From the NCBI GenBank assembly GCA_035263865.1, contig DATFQX010000270.1, forward strand, positions 29,170 to 93,169: a stretch of 64,000 nt of DNA, written 5' to 3'. The notes under the pieces are model-generated. The model worked only from the letters and a program-made list of their open reading frames with translations, was not told the origin of the DNA and ran no database searches. This DNA comes from VAZQ01 sp035263865. GTDB lineage: Bacteria > Pseudomonadota > Alphaproteobacteria > Rhizobiales > Xanthobacteraceae. The translations under genes and the position numbers were made by a program. Below, in pieces: positions 41,343 to 50,077 of this stretch; within the stretch, counting starts at the first letter, position 1; every line of letters begins with the position of its first letter.

Positions 41343-43622
41343 ATGCGAGTGGGTACGGTCCGGCAAACTGGGGCGCGTGCATTGACCGACGCAGATTTGG
41401 CCGATCGCAGAGCAGCGCACCAGCGGTGGCTCAAGCTCGCCGCGCTGGTGCTGGTCATTGCGGCGCTCGGGCTGCCCGTCAACGATCTCTTTCGCTATGC
41501 GCTGCTCGTCGTCGCGACGGTCATTGTCGTCGCGGGCACGCTGCGCACGCGCGCTGCGCCGTGGCTCGGCGCGCTCGCCGCGGTCGCGCTGTGCGTGCTC
41601 GGGCAGTTCGTCTTTCCCGCGCCGCGCATCGAGGAAGGGCACAACGTGTTTCTCGTCGATGTGCCGGGCGATACTCCCTCCGTTCATTCCCGCGAAAGCG
41701 GGAATCCAGGGGCTCCAATTTCTGGCCCGGGGTCCCCGCTTGCGCGGGGGCGAACGGGAAGTGCTAACGCACCCGAAATTGGCCTGCCGCGCGAGGCGTT
41801 TCGCATCATGGGGCAAGAATTCGATGCCAAATATCCGCGCGAGCGGCGCTGTGCGGCGAGCCAAGACGGCTGCTGGCGCGCCCAAAAATTTCCGGCGCGC
41901 GCCTTCGCGTTTTCCGCCGACGGCATTTTCCAGCGTCCCGCCTATTCGCGGCGGGTGACGGGAATCGATTTTTCCGACCCGGTGTGGCTGCGCCTCGGTT
42001 TCATCAACGAGCTTTCCTACAACTGGAATTCGCTGGTGAGCGAGCTTGCGCGCGCGTACCGCGACCGCCGCTCGGCGGCGTTCCTGCACCAGTGGACCTT
42101 GGCCATGCCGTGGTTCGTCATGTACCGCTTTGGCGCCGATTTCGTCGGCAGCCGCCTGTGCTGGCGCGGCGAGGTGCTGTGGGAGGGCGCAGACGAGCAT
42201 TTCGACGTGGTAACGCACGGCGACATGCAATGCCGCGCGCTCACGCGCGAGGACGTGGGGCGGAGAATTTTCGGCGTGGCCATCGCGCACGAGCTCGCGA
42301 TGCGGCTCGACCCCACTTGGCCCGTTCGCCTGCGCCAGCTTCTCGAGCCCGGCCTCGCGCTCGCCGCAAGCGCTGCGGTGCTCGGGCTCATCGTGCGCGG
42401 GCGCGCACGCCGGCTCGTGCTGCCGTTCGCGCTGATCACCGCGACACTGCTGGTTGCGCTCTTCAACGATGCAAGTTTTATCGGCGGCATGCGCCCGTTC
42501 GACAGCGGCGACGACGGGCTCGTCTACGACGGCTATGCGCGCGTGATTCTGCAACGGCTTCTTGCCGACGATATTGCCGGCGCGCTCGAGGGCGGCGAGG
42601 CCGTGTTCTACTTCACGCCGGGGCTGCGCTACCTGCGCGCCGCCGAGCATCTCGTGTTCGGCGAAACCTATCTCGGCTATCTCTCGCTCATTCTGCTGCT
42701 GCCGTTTCTCGTGTTTGCGCTGTTTCGCCGCTTTCTGCCGCTCACCTGGGCGCTGGCACTGACTCTGATCTTCGCCGCCATTCCCGTCGGCGTCGGCTTT
42801 GGCTCGAGCCTGGTGCAATACGTCAAGTGGGCTGCGCGCGGCTTTGCCGATCCCGCGGCCTATGTCTTCTTCCTCGCCGCCTTCGTGCTGCTGCTCGGCC
42901 GATTGGGCGAAGGGCCACGCGATCGCTTCGCTCGTGCCTTCGGCGCCGGGCTCCTCTTTGCCCTTGCGCTGGCCGTGCGGCCGAACATCGCGCCCGCGGC
43001 GGGCGTGCTTCTCGCCGGCGCCGCCATCGCTGCGCTGACGCAGCGGGCGCTTACCCGCGCCGCCGCACTCGCGTTCGGTTTCGCACCGGTGTTGGCGCTG
43101 GCGCTGCATAATTGGATTTACGGCGGCACCGTCGTGCTCTTCACCACGAGCGCCGCGCATCCGCTGCTGTTGGTGATGCCGCCGTCGGCCTATCTCGCGG
43201 CGCTGGCCGAGCTCGCGCATGGCGACGTCGCGGGCGAACATGTCATCCGCGCGGCCAATCAGATCGTGGGGTGGCTCGCGGGCCCGTCAGAAGCCGTGGC
43301 GATGGCGCCGCTCAATGCAGCCGCGATCGCCGTGCTAGTGCGCGTCGTGCTGACGCGGGGCGCCGATCCATGGCTGCGGCTCACCGCGGGCGCCACCTTG
43401 GCGCAGCACGGTGTTGCCCTCGTCTACGCCGCGGCTGGCCGCTATGCCTATCTCACCTGGCTGTTGACGCTATTGGTAGTGGCGGCGTGGGTCGAGGGTG
43501 AAGGGCTCAGTCTGCTGCGGCGATGGTGCCCGCGCTTGTCCGAGCGAGTGACGAAGGATCCCGTTCGGCTCGCGCTCGCGCGCGGGCTGCAGCGCATGGC
43601 GGGGATGACGGAGCGATACTGA
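41343..43622 (+). CDS. Multi-pass membrane protein, probable GT-C type glycosyltransferase, with in-frame family B insertion
   Basis: 759 residues from the ATG at 41343. Three N-terminal helices (about 28-100) are followed by a soluble region to about 330 and then about eight more helices to residue 730. An acidic motif after a helix (SGDDGLVYDGYARVIL) and the large loop layout resemble GT-C glycosyltransferases of the PMT/ArnT type, but no signature is decisive. Residues about 113-139 (SVHSRESGNPGAPISGPGSP onward) are encoded by a complete family B repeat. Downstream are a GT2 glycosyltransferase and a methyltransferase, which fits lipid or polysaccharide modification. Confidence 0.72.
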   Translation: MRVGTVRQTGARALTDADLADRRAAHQRWLKLAALVLVIAALGLPVNDLFRYALLVVATVIVVAGTLRTRAAPWLGALAAVALCVLGQFVFPAPRIEEGHNVFLVDVPGDTPSVHSRESGNPGAPISGPGSPLARGRTGSANAPEIGLPREAFRIMGQEFDAKYPRERRCAASQDGCWRAQKFPARAFAFSADGIFQRPAYSRRVTGIDFSDPVWLRLGFINELSYNWNSLVSELARAYRDRRSAAFLHQWTLAMPWFVMYRFGADFVGSRLCWRGEVLWEGADEHFDVVTHGDMQCRALTREDVGRRIFGVAIAHELAMRLDPTWPVRLRQLLEPGLALAASAAVLGLIVRGRARRLVLPFALITATLLVALFNDASFIGGMRPFDSGDDGLVYDGYARVILQRLLADDIAGALEGGEAVFYFTPGLRYLRAAEHLVFGETYLGYLSLILLLPFLVFALFRRFLPLTWALALTLIFAAIPVGVGFGSSLVQYVKWAARGFADPAAYVFFLAAFVLLLGRLGEGPRDRFARAFGAGLLFALALAVRPNIAPAAGVLLAGAAIAALTQRALTRAAALAFGFAPVLALALHNWIYGGTVVLFTTSAAHPLLLVMPPSAYLAALAELAHGDVAGEHVIRAANQIVGWLAGPSEAVAMAPLNAAAIAVLVRVVLTRGADPWLRLTAGATLAQHGVALVYAAAGRYAYLTWLLTLLVVAAWVEGEGLSLLRRWCPRLSERVTKDPVRLALARGLQRMAGMTERY
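41680..41759. repeat. Family B, copy 8, inside the membrane protein reading frame
   Basis: CCGTTCATTCCCGCGAAAGC-GGGAATCCAGG and CGGGGTCCCCGCTTGCGCGG-GGGCGAACGG. No stop codon in the host frame; it replaces or extends a loop after the third helix. Confidence 0.9.
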
Positions 43623-43624
43623 GA

Positions 43625-43693
43625 TCCGTCCATCTTCTTTGGAAAAAAAATTTTTAGGAAGATGATGGATTGCCGGGTCAAGCCCGGCAATGA
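43625..43693. repeat. Family C, copy 4
   Basis: TCCGTCCATCTTCTTTGGAA, an A/T-rich spacer, then GATGATGGATTGCCGGGTCA-AGCCCGGCAATGAC. The left GC hairpin is reduced. It lies between convergent genes. Confidence 0.8.
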
Positions 43694-43707
43694 CCGCAGA
43701 AGCACCA

Positions 43708-44366
43708 CTACGGCTTGCGGCCGATTTCGATGACGATGACATTGGGCCGCCCCTCCATTTGTGGCCCGGGGGAGGCGGAAACGCCGGCGATGATGCCTTC
43801 CGCCATCAGAGCGCCGGCAAGCGCTTGCGCGATCGGCGCGAGCTCGTTGGCGCGGCTCGCAGCGACGAACACGGTGACTCCGGAATTGGGCGCGAGCGGA
43901 ACGCCGGCGGCGGATTCCCGATGGCAAATCCGTAGGGTGCAACGCGCACCCACCCCGCGGCGGCAAGCGCGGGATCGAGCGCCTCCCATAGCCCGCGCGC
44001 ATCGTCACTGCCGGGGGCGACCTGGCCGGTAAACTCCTGGCCGGCGAATTGGCGCAGCTGCGCCGTGAGGCGGCGCTGCGCGTCGGGCGCGAGCGTGCAC
44101 GGTGTCTTGAGCCGCGCGAGCTCGACCTCGGCCTCGTCGGCGCGCTCGCGCGCTTCCGCGAGCGGGGCCGACTCGCCGAATCGCGCAAACGCGTAGCCCA
44201 CGAGCAGCAGCGCCACGAAGGCGAGCGCCAGTCCCTTCTGCAGGCGGCGCTTGTCGTCGGGAAAGATGATCACGGCGACGATGCTGATCACGCCGGTCGC
44301 CGACAGCGCAAAGCCGCAGTCGCGCCAGAACTCTGGACTCGCCACTCCGAGGAGGAAGTACCGCAA
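43708..44366 (-). pseudogene. Two-helix membrane protein with periplasmic domain, one frameshift
   Basis: The first frame (44366 downward) begins MRYFLLGVASPEFWRDCGFA with two membrane segments (ALSATGVISIVAVIIF and GLALAFVALLLVGYAFARF), then a short coiled coil and ALAAAGWVRVAPYGFAIGN. Near 43915-43930 the sense passes to another frame, GVPLAPNSGVTVFVAASRAN, and ends NVIVIEIGRKP at 43708. A single indel would restore about 217 residues. No family name was recognised. It is either a recent frameshift or a base error. Confidence 0.65.
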
Positions 44367-44445
44367 ATCGGGCTGACCGACTTGCAGCTCTTATGAGTGC
44401 GCAATTCGGCCGGGCCCGAATTCCGGCTCCATCCTCTTCGCTTGA

Positions 44446-44491
44446 GACCATCTTTTTTTGCGATGGATGCCCGGGTCAAGCCCGGGCATGA
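44446..44491. repeat. Family C half copy (copy 5)
   Basis: GACCATCTTTTTTTGCGATG then GATGCCCGGGTCAAGCCCGG-GCATGAC. Confidence 0.82.
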
Positions 44492-44543
44492 CGAGGGAGG
44501 CCGCGCGTGGAGCAGCCGCAGGGTGGGAGCGAAGCGTGCCTAC

Positions 44544-45116
44544 CTACCTTTGCTTGCGTACGGCACGTGTGTTGCGCGGCAGCGTGAGGAAGCCGTTGAG
44601 CTCGGCAAGCAACAGCGCGCCGATATGCAGCTGCGACACAAAGACGCCACCGCGAATCAAACGCACGAGCTCGGCGGGCGAGACGAGCTTCACGCTGATG
44701 CCCGGCTCGGGCTTGAAGCCGTTCGCGCGTTCGCCCGCCGCCACGAAGAAATTGTGGATGCGGTTGTTCAGGCGTCCCGTGCAGGCGGAGTTATCTCCAA
44801 GCGCATGTACGGCGCGCGCGCGAAAGCCCGTCTCTTCCAGAAGCTCGCGTCGGCAGCTTTGCGCGGGATCCTCGCCGGCATCGACGAGGCCCGCAGGCAA
44901 CTCCCAGCTATAAGCCTCGAGCGCCGGCCGGTATTGCCGCACGATCGGAATTTTCCCAGCGCGGGTGAGCGCGACGATCGAGATGTAATCGGGCTGCTCG
45001 ATCGCGTGGTAGATTTGCGGCGCAGCGCCGCGCGAAAACTCCACCTCCCGCGCAACGAGGCTCACCCACGGCGACACCGCCGTGGTACGGCGCGAACGGA
45101 TACGCGGATATTTCAT
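44544..45116 (-). CDS. NUDIX hydrolase, ADP-ribose pyrophosphatase type
   Basis: 190 residues. The complete Nudix box is GLVDAGEDPAQSCRRELLEE followed by TGF (G-x5-E-x7-RE-x2-EE-x-G). PDYISIVALTRAGKIPIVRQ and YRPALEAYSWELPAG match ADP-ribose pyrophosphatase-like members. The enzyme probably hydrolyses ADP-ribose or a related nucleoside diphosphate derivative. It is flanked by two family C copies, and no co-transcribed partner is close. Confidence 0.88.
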   Translation of the reverse strand: MKYPRIRSRRTTAVSPWVSLVAREVEFSRGAAPQIYHAIEQPDYISIVALTRAGKIPIVRQYRPALEAYSWELPAGLVDAGEDPAQSCRRELLEETGFRARAVHALGDNSACTGRLNNRIHNFFVAAGERANGFKPEPGISVKLVSPAELVRLIRGGVFVSQLHIGALLLAELNGFLTLPRNTRAVRKQR

Positions 45117-45180
45117 GCGGAAAGACTCAATTGTTCATTTGTCATGTCGAGGCTTGAGCGTGCGTTCGAGCTCTCCTCTT

Positions 45181-45268
45181 CACCCGCGGGCTTGACCCGC
45201 GGGTCCAGCGTCTTCGTAAAAACTTTTTGCGAACAGGATGGATGTCCGGGTCGAGCCCGGGCATGACG
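45181..45268. repeat. Family C, copy 6 (both arms)
   Basis: CACCCGCGGGCTTGACCCGC-GGGTCCAGC, spacer GTCTTCGTAAAAACTTTTTG, then GATGGATGTCCGGGTCGAGC-CCGGGCATGAC. Confidence 0.87.
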
Positions 45269-45288
45269 CGTGTGTGAAAGCCTTTGTC

Positions 45289-46038
45289 TCATCTCCGCAT
45301 CTCCTTCAGCGCGACGGTGTTGGGCGGTCGGCGCAGAAACGTGGTGGCGAAGGCGTAGACATACCAGCGCAGATAACTCGGAAGCCAGCGAAAGACGCGG
45401 AACCGGGTGCGGCGGTCGGGCCGCTCAATCCAGGTGACTGGCACTTCCGCAATCTTCCAACCGAGCCGATGCGCCTTCACCAGGAGTTCGATGCTGTAGC
45501 AAAAACCTTTGGTCGATTGGACCGCAATTTGGTCGATCAGCCGGCGCGAGAACATGCGAAATCCGTTGCTGGCGTCGGTCGTGGGAAGCCGCGCGAGGTG
45601 GCGCAAGGTGAAATTGGCGCTGCGCACCAGCGCGGCTTTGATCAGGGGGCAGTCGATCATCGCGCCGCCCGGCATGAAGCGGCTGGCGCAGACGATGTCG
45701 CAGTCCTCGCGCGCCAGGGCCACCATGTGGTCGAGAATGGGCGCGTTGATGTGGTCGTCGGCGGGAAACATCAGGATGAATGGCGCGCTGCTCTTGGCAA
45801 AGCCGGTCATGATCGCGCCGTGCACGCCGCGTCCCGCGTTGCGCACGAGTTGGACCGGCAGCCCCGCGAAGGCGTCCGCGTTGGCGCGGATCGCCGGCAG
45901 CGTGTCGTCCTCGGCGTGGTCGTAGCAGATCAACACGCGCGCGGGGGTCGCGAGCGCGTGCTTGAGCGCGGCGAGCACCGCCACGATATTGTGGCCCTCG
46001 TTGTAGACCGGAATGACGATGTCGAGTTCGGGGGTCAT
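45289..46038 (-). CDS. Family 2 glycosyltransferase
   Basis: 249 residues. The GT-A fold shows LDIVIPVYNEGHNIVAVLAA, VLICYDHAEDDTLP, LVRNAGRGVHGAIMTG and the metal-binding-type FPADDHINAPI. The C-terminal FRVFRWLPSYLRWYVYAFAT is hydrophobic and amphipathic. It resembles dolichol- or undecaprenyl-phosphate sugar transferases. With the methyltransferase upstream and the GT-C-like protein nearby it may act on a lipid-linked glycan; the sugar is unknown. Confidence 0.9.
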   Translation of the reverse strand: MTPELDIVIPVYNEGHNIVAVLAALKHALATPARVLICYDHAEDDTLPAIRANADAFAGLPVQLVRNAGRGVHGAIMTGFAKSSAPFILMFPADDHINAPILDHMVALAREDCDIVCASRFMPGGAMIDCPLIKAALVRSANFTLRHLARLPTTDASNGFRMFSRRLIDQIAVQSTKGFCYSIELLVKAHRLGWKIAEVPVTWIERPDRRTRFRVFRWLPSYLRWYVYAFATTFLRRPPNTVALKEMRR

Positions 46039-46070
46039 TAGGCCGGCGGCTACGGGCGCGGACTTGCTCC

Positions 46071-46187
46071 GCCCTCATCCTGAGGAGCGAGCGAACCGAG
46101 CGTCTCGAAGGATGAGGGAGGCACCAATGCGGCGGCCTCATGCTTCGAGATGCCGCACTTCGTGCGGCTCCTCAGCATGAGGCTGAC
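46071..46187. repeat. Family D, copy 3
   Basis: GCCCTCATCCTGAGGAGCGA-GCGAACCGAGCGTCTCGAAGGATGAGG, then CTCATGCTTCGAGATGCCGC-ACTTCGTGCGGCTCCTCAGCATGAG. Two palindromes follow one another. Confidence 0.87.
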
Positions 46188-46210
46188 AGAGGCTTTGCCC
46201 CCGCGCATGC

Positions 46211-46945
46211 TCAATCCTTCTCGCCCGCAGTGAGCACGAACGGGCGCAGCCGCTCCATAAGGGGAAGGCCGAAGAGGGCGTTGTCGACGAAGTTGTAGAT
46301 CGGCAGCACAAGGCGCGCGCGCGCCGAAGCGACGTAGCGATAGGCAAGACCCGAAAGATAATGCGAGGTGACGCTAAACCCCGCGCGCGCGAAGGTGGCA
46401 CGAACCTCGCGCGCGAGCACGGGCCGCTCGTTCGCGGTCACGCCGACTGAGTTGTAGAACGGGGAGGCGCGATCGCGGTAGAGCCACATGAACGGGTTCA
46501 TCCGATTGGGATCGAAGGCGAGAAAGCGACCGCGCGGGCGCAGCAGGCGAAAGGTTTCCTTCGCGCACGGTGAAGGATCAGGGAAATGGTGCACGACGCC
46601 GCTTAAGAGCGCGCCGTCAAAGCTCTCTCCGGGAAAGGGCATATGCTCGATGTCGCCGGCGACGAATTCGATCTGCGGATGCTTGCGCCGCCCGACCTCG
46701 AGTAATTTGGCGCTGATGTCGAGGCCGACGCACTTGTAGCCGGCGTGCACGAGCAACGCCGTGAAGGTGCCGGAGCCACAGCCAAGATCGATGACCCGCG
46801 CGCCAGGTTTCAGCCCTGTGAGCGTGACGAAGGCCTCGGCGAGCCGCGCGCTCGCCTGCGGCGTGAACACGTCGTAATCGTCGGCCGCCGCATGGCCGTC
46901 GAAGAATGCGATTTCTTTCTGCTTGTCTTGAGCTGATGCAGCCAT
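46211..46945 (-). CDS. Class I SAM-dependent methyltransferase
   Basis: 244 residues. The SAM-binding motif is VIDLGCGSGTFTALLVHAGY. Motif II-type sequence is FVAGDIEHMPFPGESFDGAL, and HHFPDPSPCAKETFRLLRPR is the post-III region typical of Methyltransf_11 proteins. The C-terminal part is amphipathic and basic. The substrate cannot be read from sequence. It is co-oriented with the GT2 gene 172 bases downstream, with a family D copy in between, so joint expression is possible. Confidence 0.9.
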   Translation of the reverse strand: MAASAQDKQKEIAFFDGHAAADDYDVFTPQASARLAEAFVTLTGLKPGARVIDLGCGSGTFTALLVHAGYKCVGLDISAKLLEVGRRKHPQIEFVAGDIEHMPFPGESFDGALLSGVVHHFPDPSPCAKETFRLLRPRGRFLAFDPNRMNPFMWLYRDRASPFYNSVGVTANERPVLAREVRATFARAGFSVTSHYLSGLAYRYVASARARLVLPIYNFVDNALFGLPLMERLRPFVLTAGEKD

Positions 46946-47060
46946 GGGGCGATTAGTTCTGCAAGTCTGTCGGATGCGCTTGCATTGTCAGTCACGCTTC
47001 GTCCCGTGCAGGCCGCGCCCACACGCGCTTAGGGCAAACGGCGAACTCGGGGCCGAACGC

Positions 47061-47969
47061 TCACCCGTGCGTTGCAGCGGCGAGCTTCGGCGCGACTGCG
47101 GACGCAGGGAAATAGTCGGCGAGCCAGCCGCGCAACAAATCCCAGACGCGGGTATTGCCTTCGCCGAACATGAAATGATCGGCATCGCTGATGAGGTGCA
47201 GCTCAGTCGGCTGTCCGGCGCGCTTGAACAGCTCGATCGACTGCTCGGTCGGCGTGACCGAATCGTTGGCGGCGTGGAGGAGCAGCAGTGGCCGCGGCGC
47301 GATGCGGCCGACCACGTCGTCGGCACGGAAGTCGAACATGCTCTGCGCAGTCTCCGCCGGAAATGATTGCACGGAGTTGCCGGCGAGGTTGGCGCGCAGG
47401 TGCGGCGGGATGGGCACGATATCGTAGCGTGGCACCATCAGCGATTTGCCGGTGCGTGCGCGATGCTCGCGACCCTCTTTGAGCATAGCGGTGAAGCGCG
47501 CCCATGCCTCGGGGCTCTTGTGCTGTCCCCGAAACTTACGCTCGCCGTCGCCCCAGCCGCCATTCGAGATGACGGCCGCGACGCGCTGATCGACGCCGCC
47601 GATATAGATCGCGACCGCCCCGCCAAAACTCGATCCGATGAGGGCGATGCGCGTGGGGTCGACCGCCGGATGCTGGGCGAGGAAGGTGAGTGCGTTGCGC
47701 GTATCCTCGACCTGCTCGAGGCAGATCACGCGGCCGAATTCGCCTTCGCTGTCGCCGCAGCCGCGCATGTCGAAGCGTAGCACCACGTAGCCCAAGTCGC
47801 TCAGCACCTTGGTCGGCGCCATGGTGTTTGATGACGTCTTGTTGCTGCCGAAGCCGTGCAGCACCAGGAAAGCGCCGCGCCGCTCCGACGGTTTGAGCCC
47901 GCGCGGCACATGGACCACGCCGGATAGCTTGAGGCCTACGGACGGGAAGGTGACGGCTTGTTCGATCAT
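47061..47969 (-). CDS. Alpha/beta hydrolase
   Basis: 302 residues from the ATG at 47969, with GAGGGAGG about nine bases upstream. Hydrolase features are FLVLHGFGSNKTSSNTMAPT (oxyanion region), the nucleophile elbow ALIGSSFGGAVAIYI, PLLLLHAANDSVTPTEQS with the acidic residue, and a C-terminal His in ISDADHFMFGEGN. It lies 25 bases after ubiD and is the last gene of the molybdenum-hydroxylase operon. It could hydrolyse a thioester, ester or lactone intermediate of the same pathway (inference). Confidence 0.88.
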   Translation of the reverse strand: MIEQAVTFPSVGLKLSGVVHVPRGLKPSERRGAFLVLHGFGSNKTSSNTMAPTKVLSDLGYVVLRFDMRGCGDSEGEFGRVICLEQVEDTRNALTFLAQHPAVDPTRIALIGSSFGGAVAIYIGGVDQRVAAVISNGGWGDGERKFRGQHKSPEAWARFTAMLKEGREHRARTGKSLMVPRYDIVPIPPHLRANLAGNSVQSFPAETAQSMFDFRADDVVGRIAPRPLLLLHAANDSVTPTEQSIELFKRAGQPTELHLISDADHFMFGEGNTRVWDLLRGWLADYFPASAVAPKLAAATHG

Positions 47970-47994
47970 GGGGATAGCCTCCCTCTTCGTACGG

Positions 47995-49548
47995 CTATTC
48001 GCCTTTCGGCTTGCCGAGCCCGAGCTCGCTCCAGCGGGCATAGGCCTTGGCGATGTCGTCCGCCTGCGGCCAGACCGTCGGCGGGAACCGGGCGCCGCCG
48101 TAGTCCGGATCGGGATCGTAGTCGAGGTTCTGGGTGGCGTCGATCAGCACGCGGTTCCACTTGCCGGTGCCGAACAGCGTCGGATTGCGATCGCGCTTGC
48201 GCATGGAAGGATCAATCCCCATGCCGAACGTGGATGGCATGATGATGACGTCGTTCTCGCCCGCGTTCACCCGATGCGCGATTGCCCAATCGACCGCCGC
48301 GTAATCGTGGATGTCAATGTCGTCGTCGACCACAGTGATGTGCTTGTAGCGCACGTGTGCCGCCGATGAGCCCCAGATCGCGTTCGCCGCTTGCTTGGCC
48401 TGATTGCGATAGCTCTGCTTCATCCGGATCAGGAGATTGATGCCGGCGTGCACCGGCGGGCACCACACGTCGGTGATGCCCGGCACGCCGGCGCGGTCGA
48501 GCACGTTCCAGGCGGTGGCCGCGCGCATGATCGACGAGCACACCGCGTTCTCCGAATAGCTGCCGGGGAGCGCGCCTTCGATGGTGCCGCGCAGGATCGG
48601 ATCGTCACGGTGCGTGATGGCGGTGACGCGAATTGCGGGCTTGGGGGAGCGGTCGCCGGCGAGGTAGCCGGTGAACTCGGCGTAAGGCCCTTCCATCTCG
48701 TAGGTTGCGGGATCGAGCCCGAGATAGCCCTCGATCACGATCTCAGCCGATGCCGGCACGTAGAGGTCGACGGTCTCGCATTTGATCAGCTCCACTGGCG
48801 CGCCGCGGATGGCGCCCATGACGTCGTACTCGCAGACGCCCTTGGGGACCGGCGCTCCGGCGCAGAAACCCAGCTCCGGCTCCCAGCCGATCGCCACCGC
48901 GACCGGCATCTCCGCGTTGCCGCCCTGCTGCCAGGCGGTGACGTGATGGCCGATATGCTGCGCGCGCCACATCAAGATCGGGATGCGATCGTGGCCGGCG
49001 AGCATGCCGCGATAGACGCCGACATTCATGACTCCGGTTTCGGGGTCCTTGGTGACGCAGCCGCCGAAGGTGAGGAGATAGCGCCCGCCGTCGAGCCGGT
49101 TCCAATGCGGCGCGGGAAACTCGTAGAGATCGACGTCGGCGCCCTTGAGGACGTTCTGCTTCACGGGGCCGGTGGGGACGACCTTCGGTGCAATACTGCC
49201 GTTCAAAATGGTGCGGCCGAGCTTGACCAGCTCGCGCGGATGCGTGTCCGGCGGCAGTCCTAGCATCATGGCGATGCGGCGGTAATTGTTGAGCGCCGAG
49301 CCGAAGATGCGGCGGCAGCGGCTTTGCGCCGTGTTGTAGTCCTTGATGTTGTTGAAGAGGAGCGCCTTGCCGGTGCCGGGCCCTTGCGCCAGCCGCATGA
49401 TGGTGCCGAGCTCGATATTCCAATCGACCTCGGCGTCGATCTCGTGAAGCTCGCCTTGCGCCTTGAGCGCGGCGATCCAGCCGCGCAGATCGCCGAAGGC
49501 GACGGGCTTATGTTCGACGGTGATATCCTCGGTTCGCGCTTGGAACAT
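47995..49548 (-). CDS. UbiD family (prenylated-FMN) decarboxylase
   Basis: 517 residues. UbiD signatures are FGSALNNYRRIAMMLGLPPD, HWNRLDGGRYLLTFGGCVTK, VNVGVYRG-like MNVGVYRGMLAGHDRIPILM, the catalytic-region YEMEGPYAEFTGYLAGDRSP (the E-R-D type acid cluster) and ITDVWCPPVHAGINLLIRMK. UbiD enzymes carry out reversible non-oxidative decarboxylation of aromatic or unsaturated acids with prenylated FMN made by UbiX; no ubiX is seen here. Its placement directly after a molybdenum hydroxylase suggests catabolism of an aromatic or heteroaromatic acid rather than ubiquinone synthesis. Confidence 0.9.
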   Translation of the reverse strand: MFQARTEDITVEHKPVAFGDLRGWIAALKAQGELHEIDAEVDWNIELGTIMRLAQGPGTGKALLFNNIKDYNTAQSRCRRIFGSALNNYRRIAMMLGLPPDTHPRELVKLGRTILNGSIAPKVVPTGPVKQNVLKGADVDLYEFPAPHWNRLDGGRYLLTFGGCVTKDPETGVMNVGVYRGMLAGHDRIPILMWRAQHIGHHVTAWQQGGNAEMPVAVAIGWEPELGFCAGAPVPKGVCEYDVMGAIRGAPVELIKCETVDLYVPASAEIVIEGYLGLDPATYEMEGPYAEFTGYLAGDRSPKPAIRVTAITHRDDPILRGTIEGALPGSYSENAVCSSIMRAATAWNVLDRAGVPGITDVWCPPVHAGINLLIRMKQSYRNQAKQAANAIWGSSAAHVRYKHITVVDDDIDIHDYAAVDWAIAHRVNAGENDVIIMPSTFGMGIDPSMRKRDRNPTLFGTGKWNRVLIDATQNLDYDPDPDYGGARFPPTVWPQADDIAKAYARWSELGLGKPKGE

Positions 49549-49588
49549 ACGGCACTCTATACCACGCGAGCCTCTTTTCTTCTCGCCG

Positions 49589-50077
49589 CTATGAAGGGCG
49601 AGGATTTTTGCGCTTGCGCGCGGCGAGTTTCACCGCGTCGACGATCTCGGGATAAGCGCCGCAGCGGCAGAGATTGCCGGAGAGATAATGGCGGATCTGA
49701 TCCTCGTCGGGATCGGGATGCGCGTCGAGCAACTGCGTCGCCATCAGCAAAAAGCCCGGCGTGCAGTAGCCGCACTGGAAAGCGCCGGCCTCGATGAACG
49801 CCTCCTGCACCGGGCTGAGTGCCTGCGTGCGCTCATCCGCGAGCGATTCGACCGTCTCCACCTGGGCGCCGTCAACAAAGGCAGCCAAGTAGAGGCAGCC
49901 GGACACCGCTGCACCGTTTACCAGCACGGTGCAGCAACCGCACATTCCTTGCCCACAACTCTCGCGCGCGCCCATGAGATTGAACTCGCGCTGCAACACT
50001 TCGACGAGATTGTGGTGCGGCTTGATGTCGGCCGAAACCTGCTCGCCGTTGAGGATGAAACTGATCGTGCGGCTCAT
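49589..50077 (-). CDS. Molybdenum hydroxylase small subunit, 2Fe-2S (CoxS-like)
   Basis: 162 residues. The first cluster motif is SCGQGMCGCCTVLVNGAAVS and the second AFQCGYCTPGFLLMATQLLD with NLCRCGAYPEIVDAV, the usual eight cysteines for two 2Fe-2S clusters. It passes electrons from the molybdenum site to FAD. Its start overlaps the large-subunit stop by four bases, so translation is coupled. It precedes ubiD by 40 bases in the same transcript. Confidence 0.94.
   Translation of the reverse strand: MSRTISFILNGEQVSADIKPHHNLVEVLQREFNLMGARESCGQGMCGCCTVLVNGAAVSGCLYLAAFVDGAQVETVESLADERTQALSPVQEAFIEAGAFQCGYCTPGFLLMATQLLDAHPDPDEDQIRHYLSGNLCRCGAYPEIVDAVKLAARKRKNPRPS

Noticed and set aside
13630..45268. 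The regularly recurring short repeats were considered as a CRISPR array.
   Set aside because: Copies are kilobases apart, palindromic at several scales, of several families, and not separated by constant-length unique spacers. No cas genes are present.
47995..49548. UbiD as the ubiquinone biosynthesis decarboxylase.
   Set aside because: Position in an operon with a molybdenum hydroxylase and the absence of other ubi genes favour a catabolic role.
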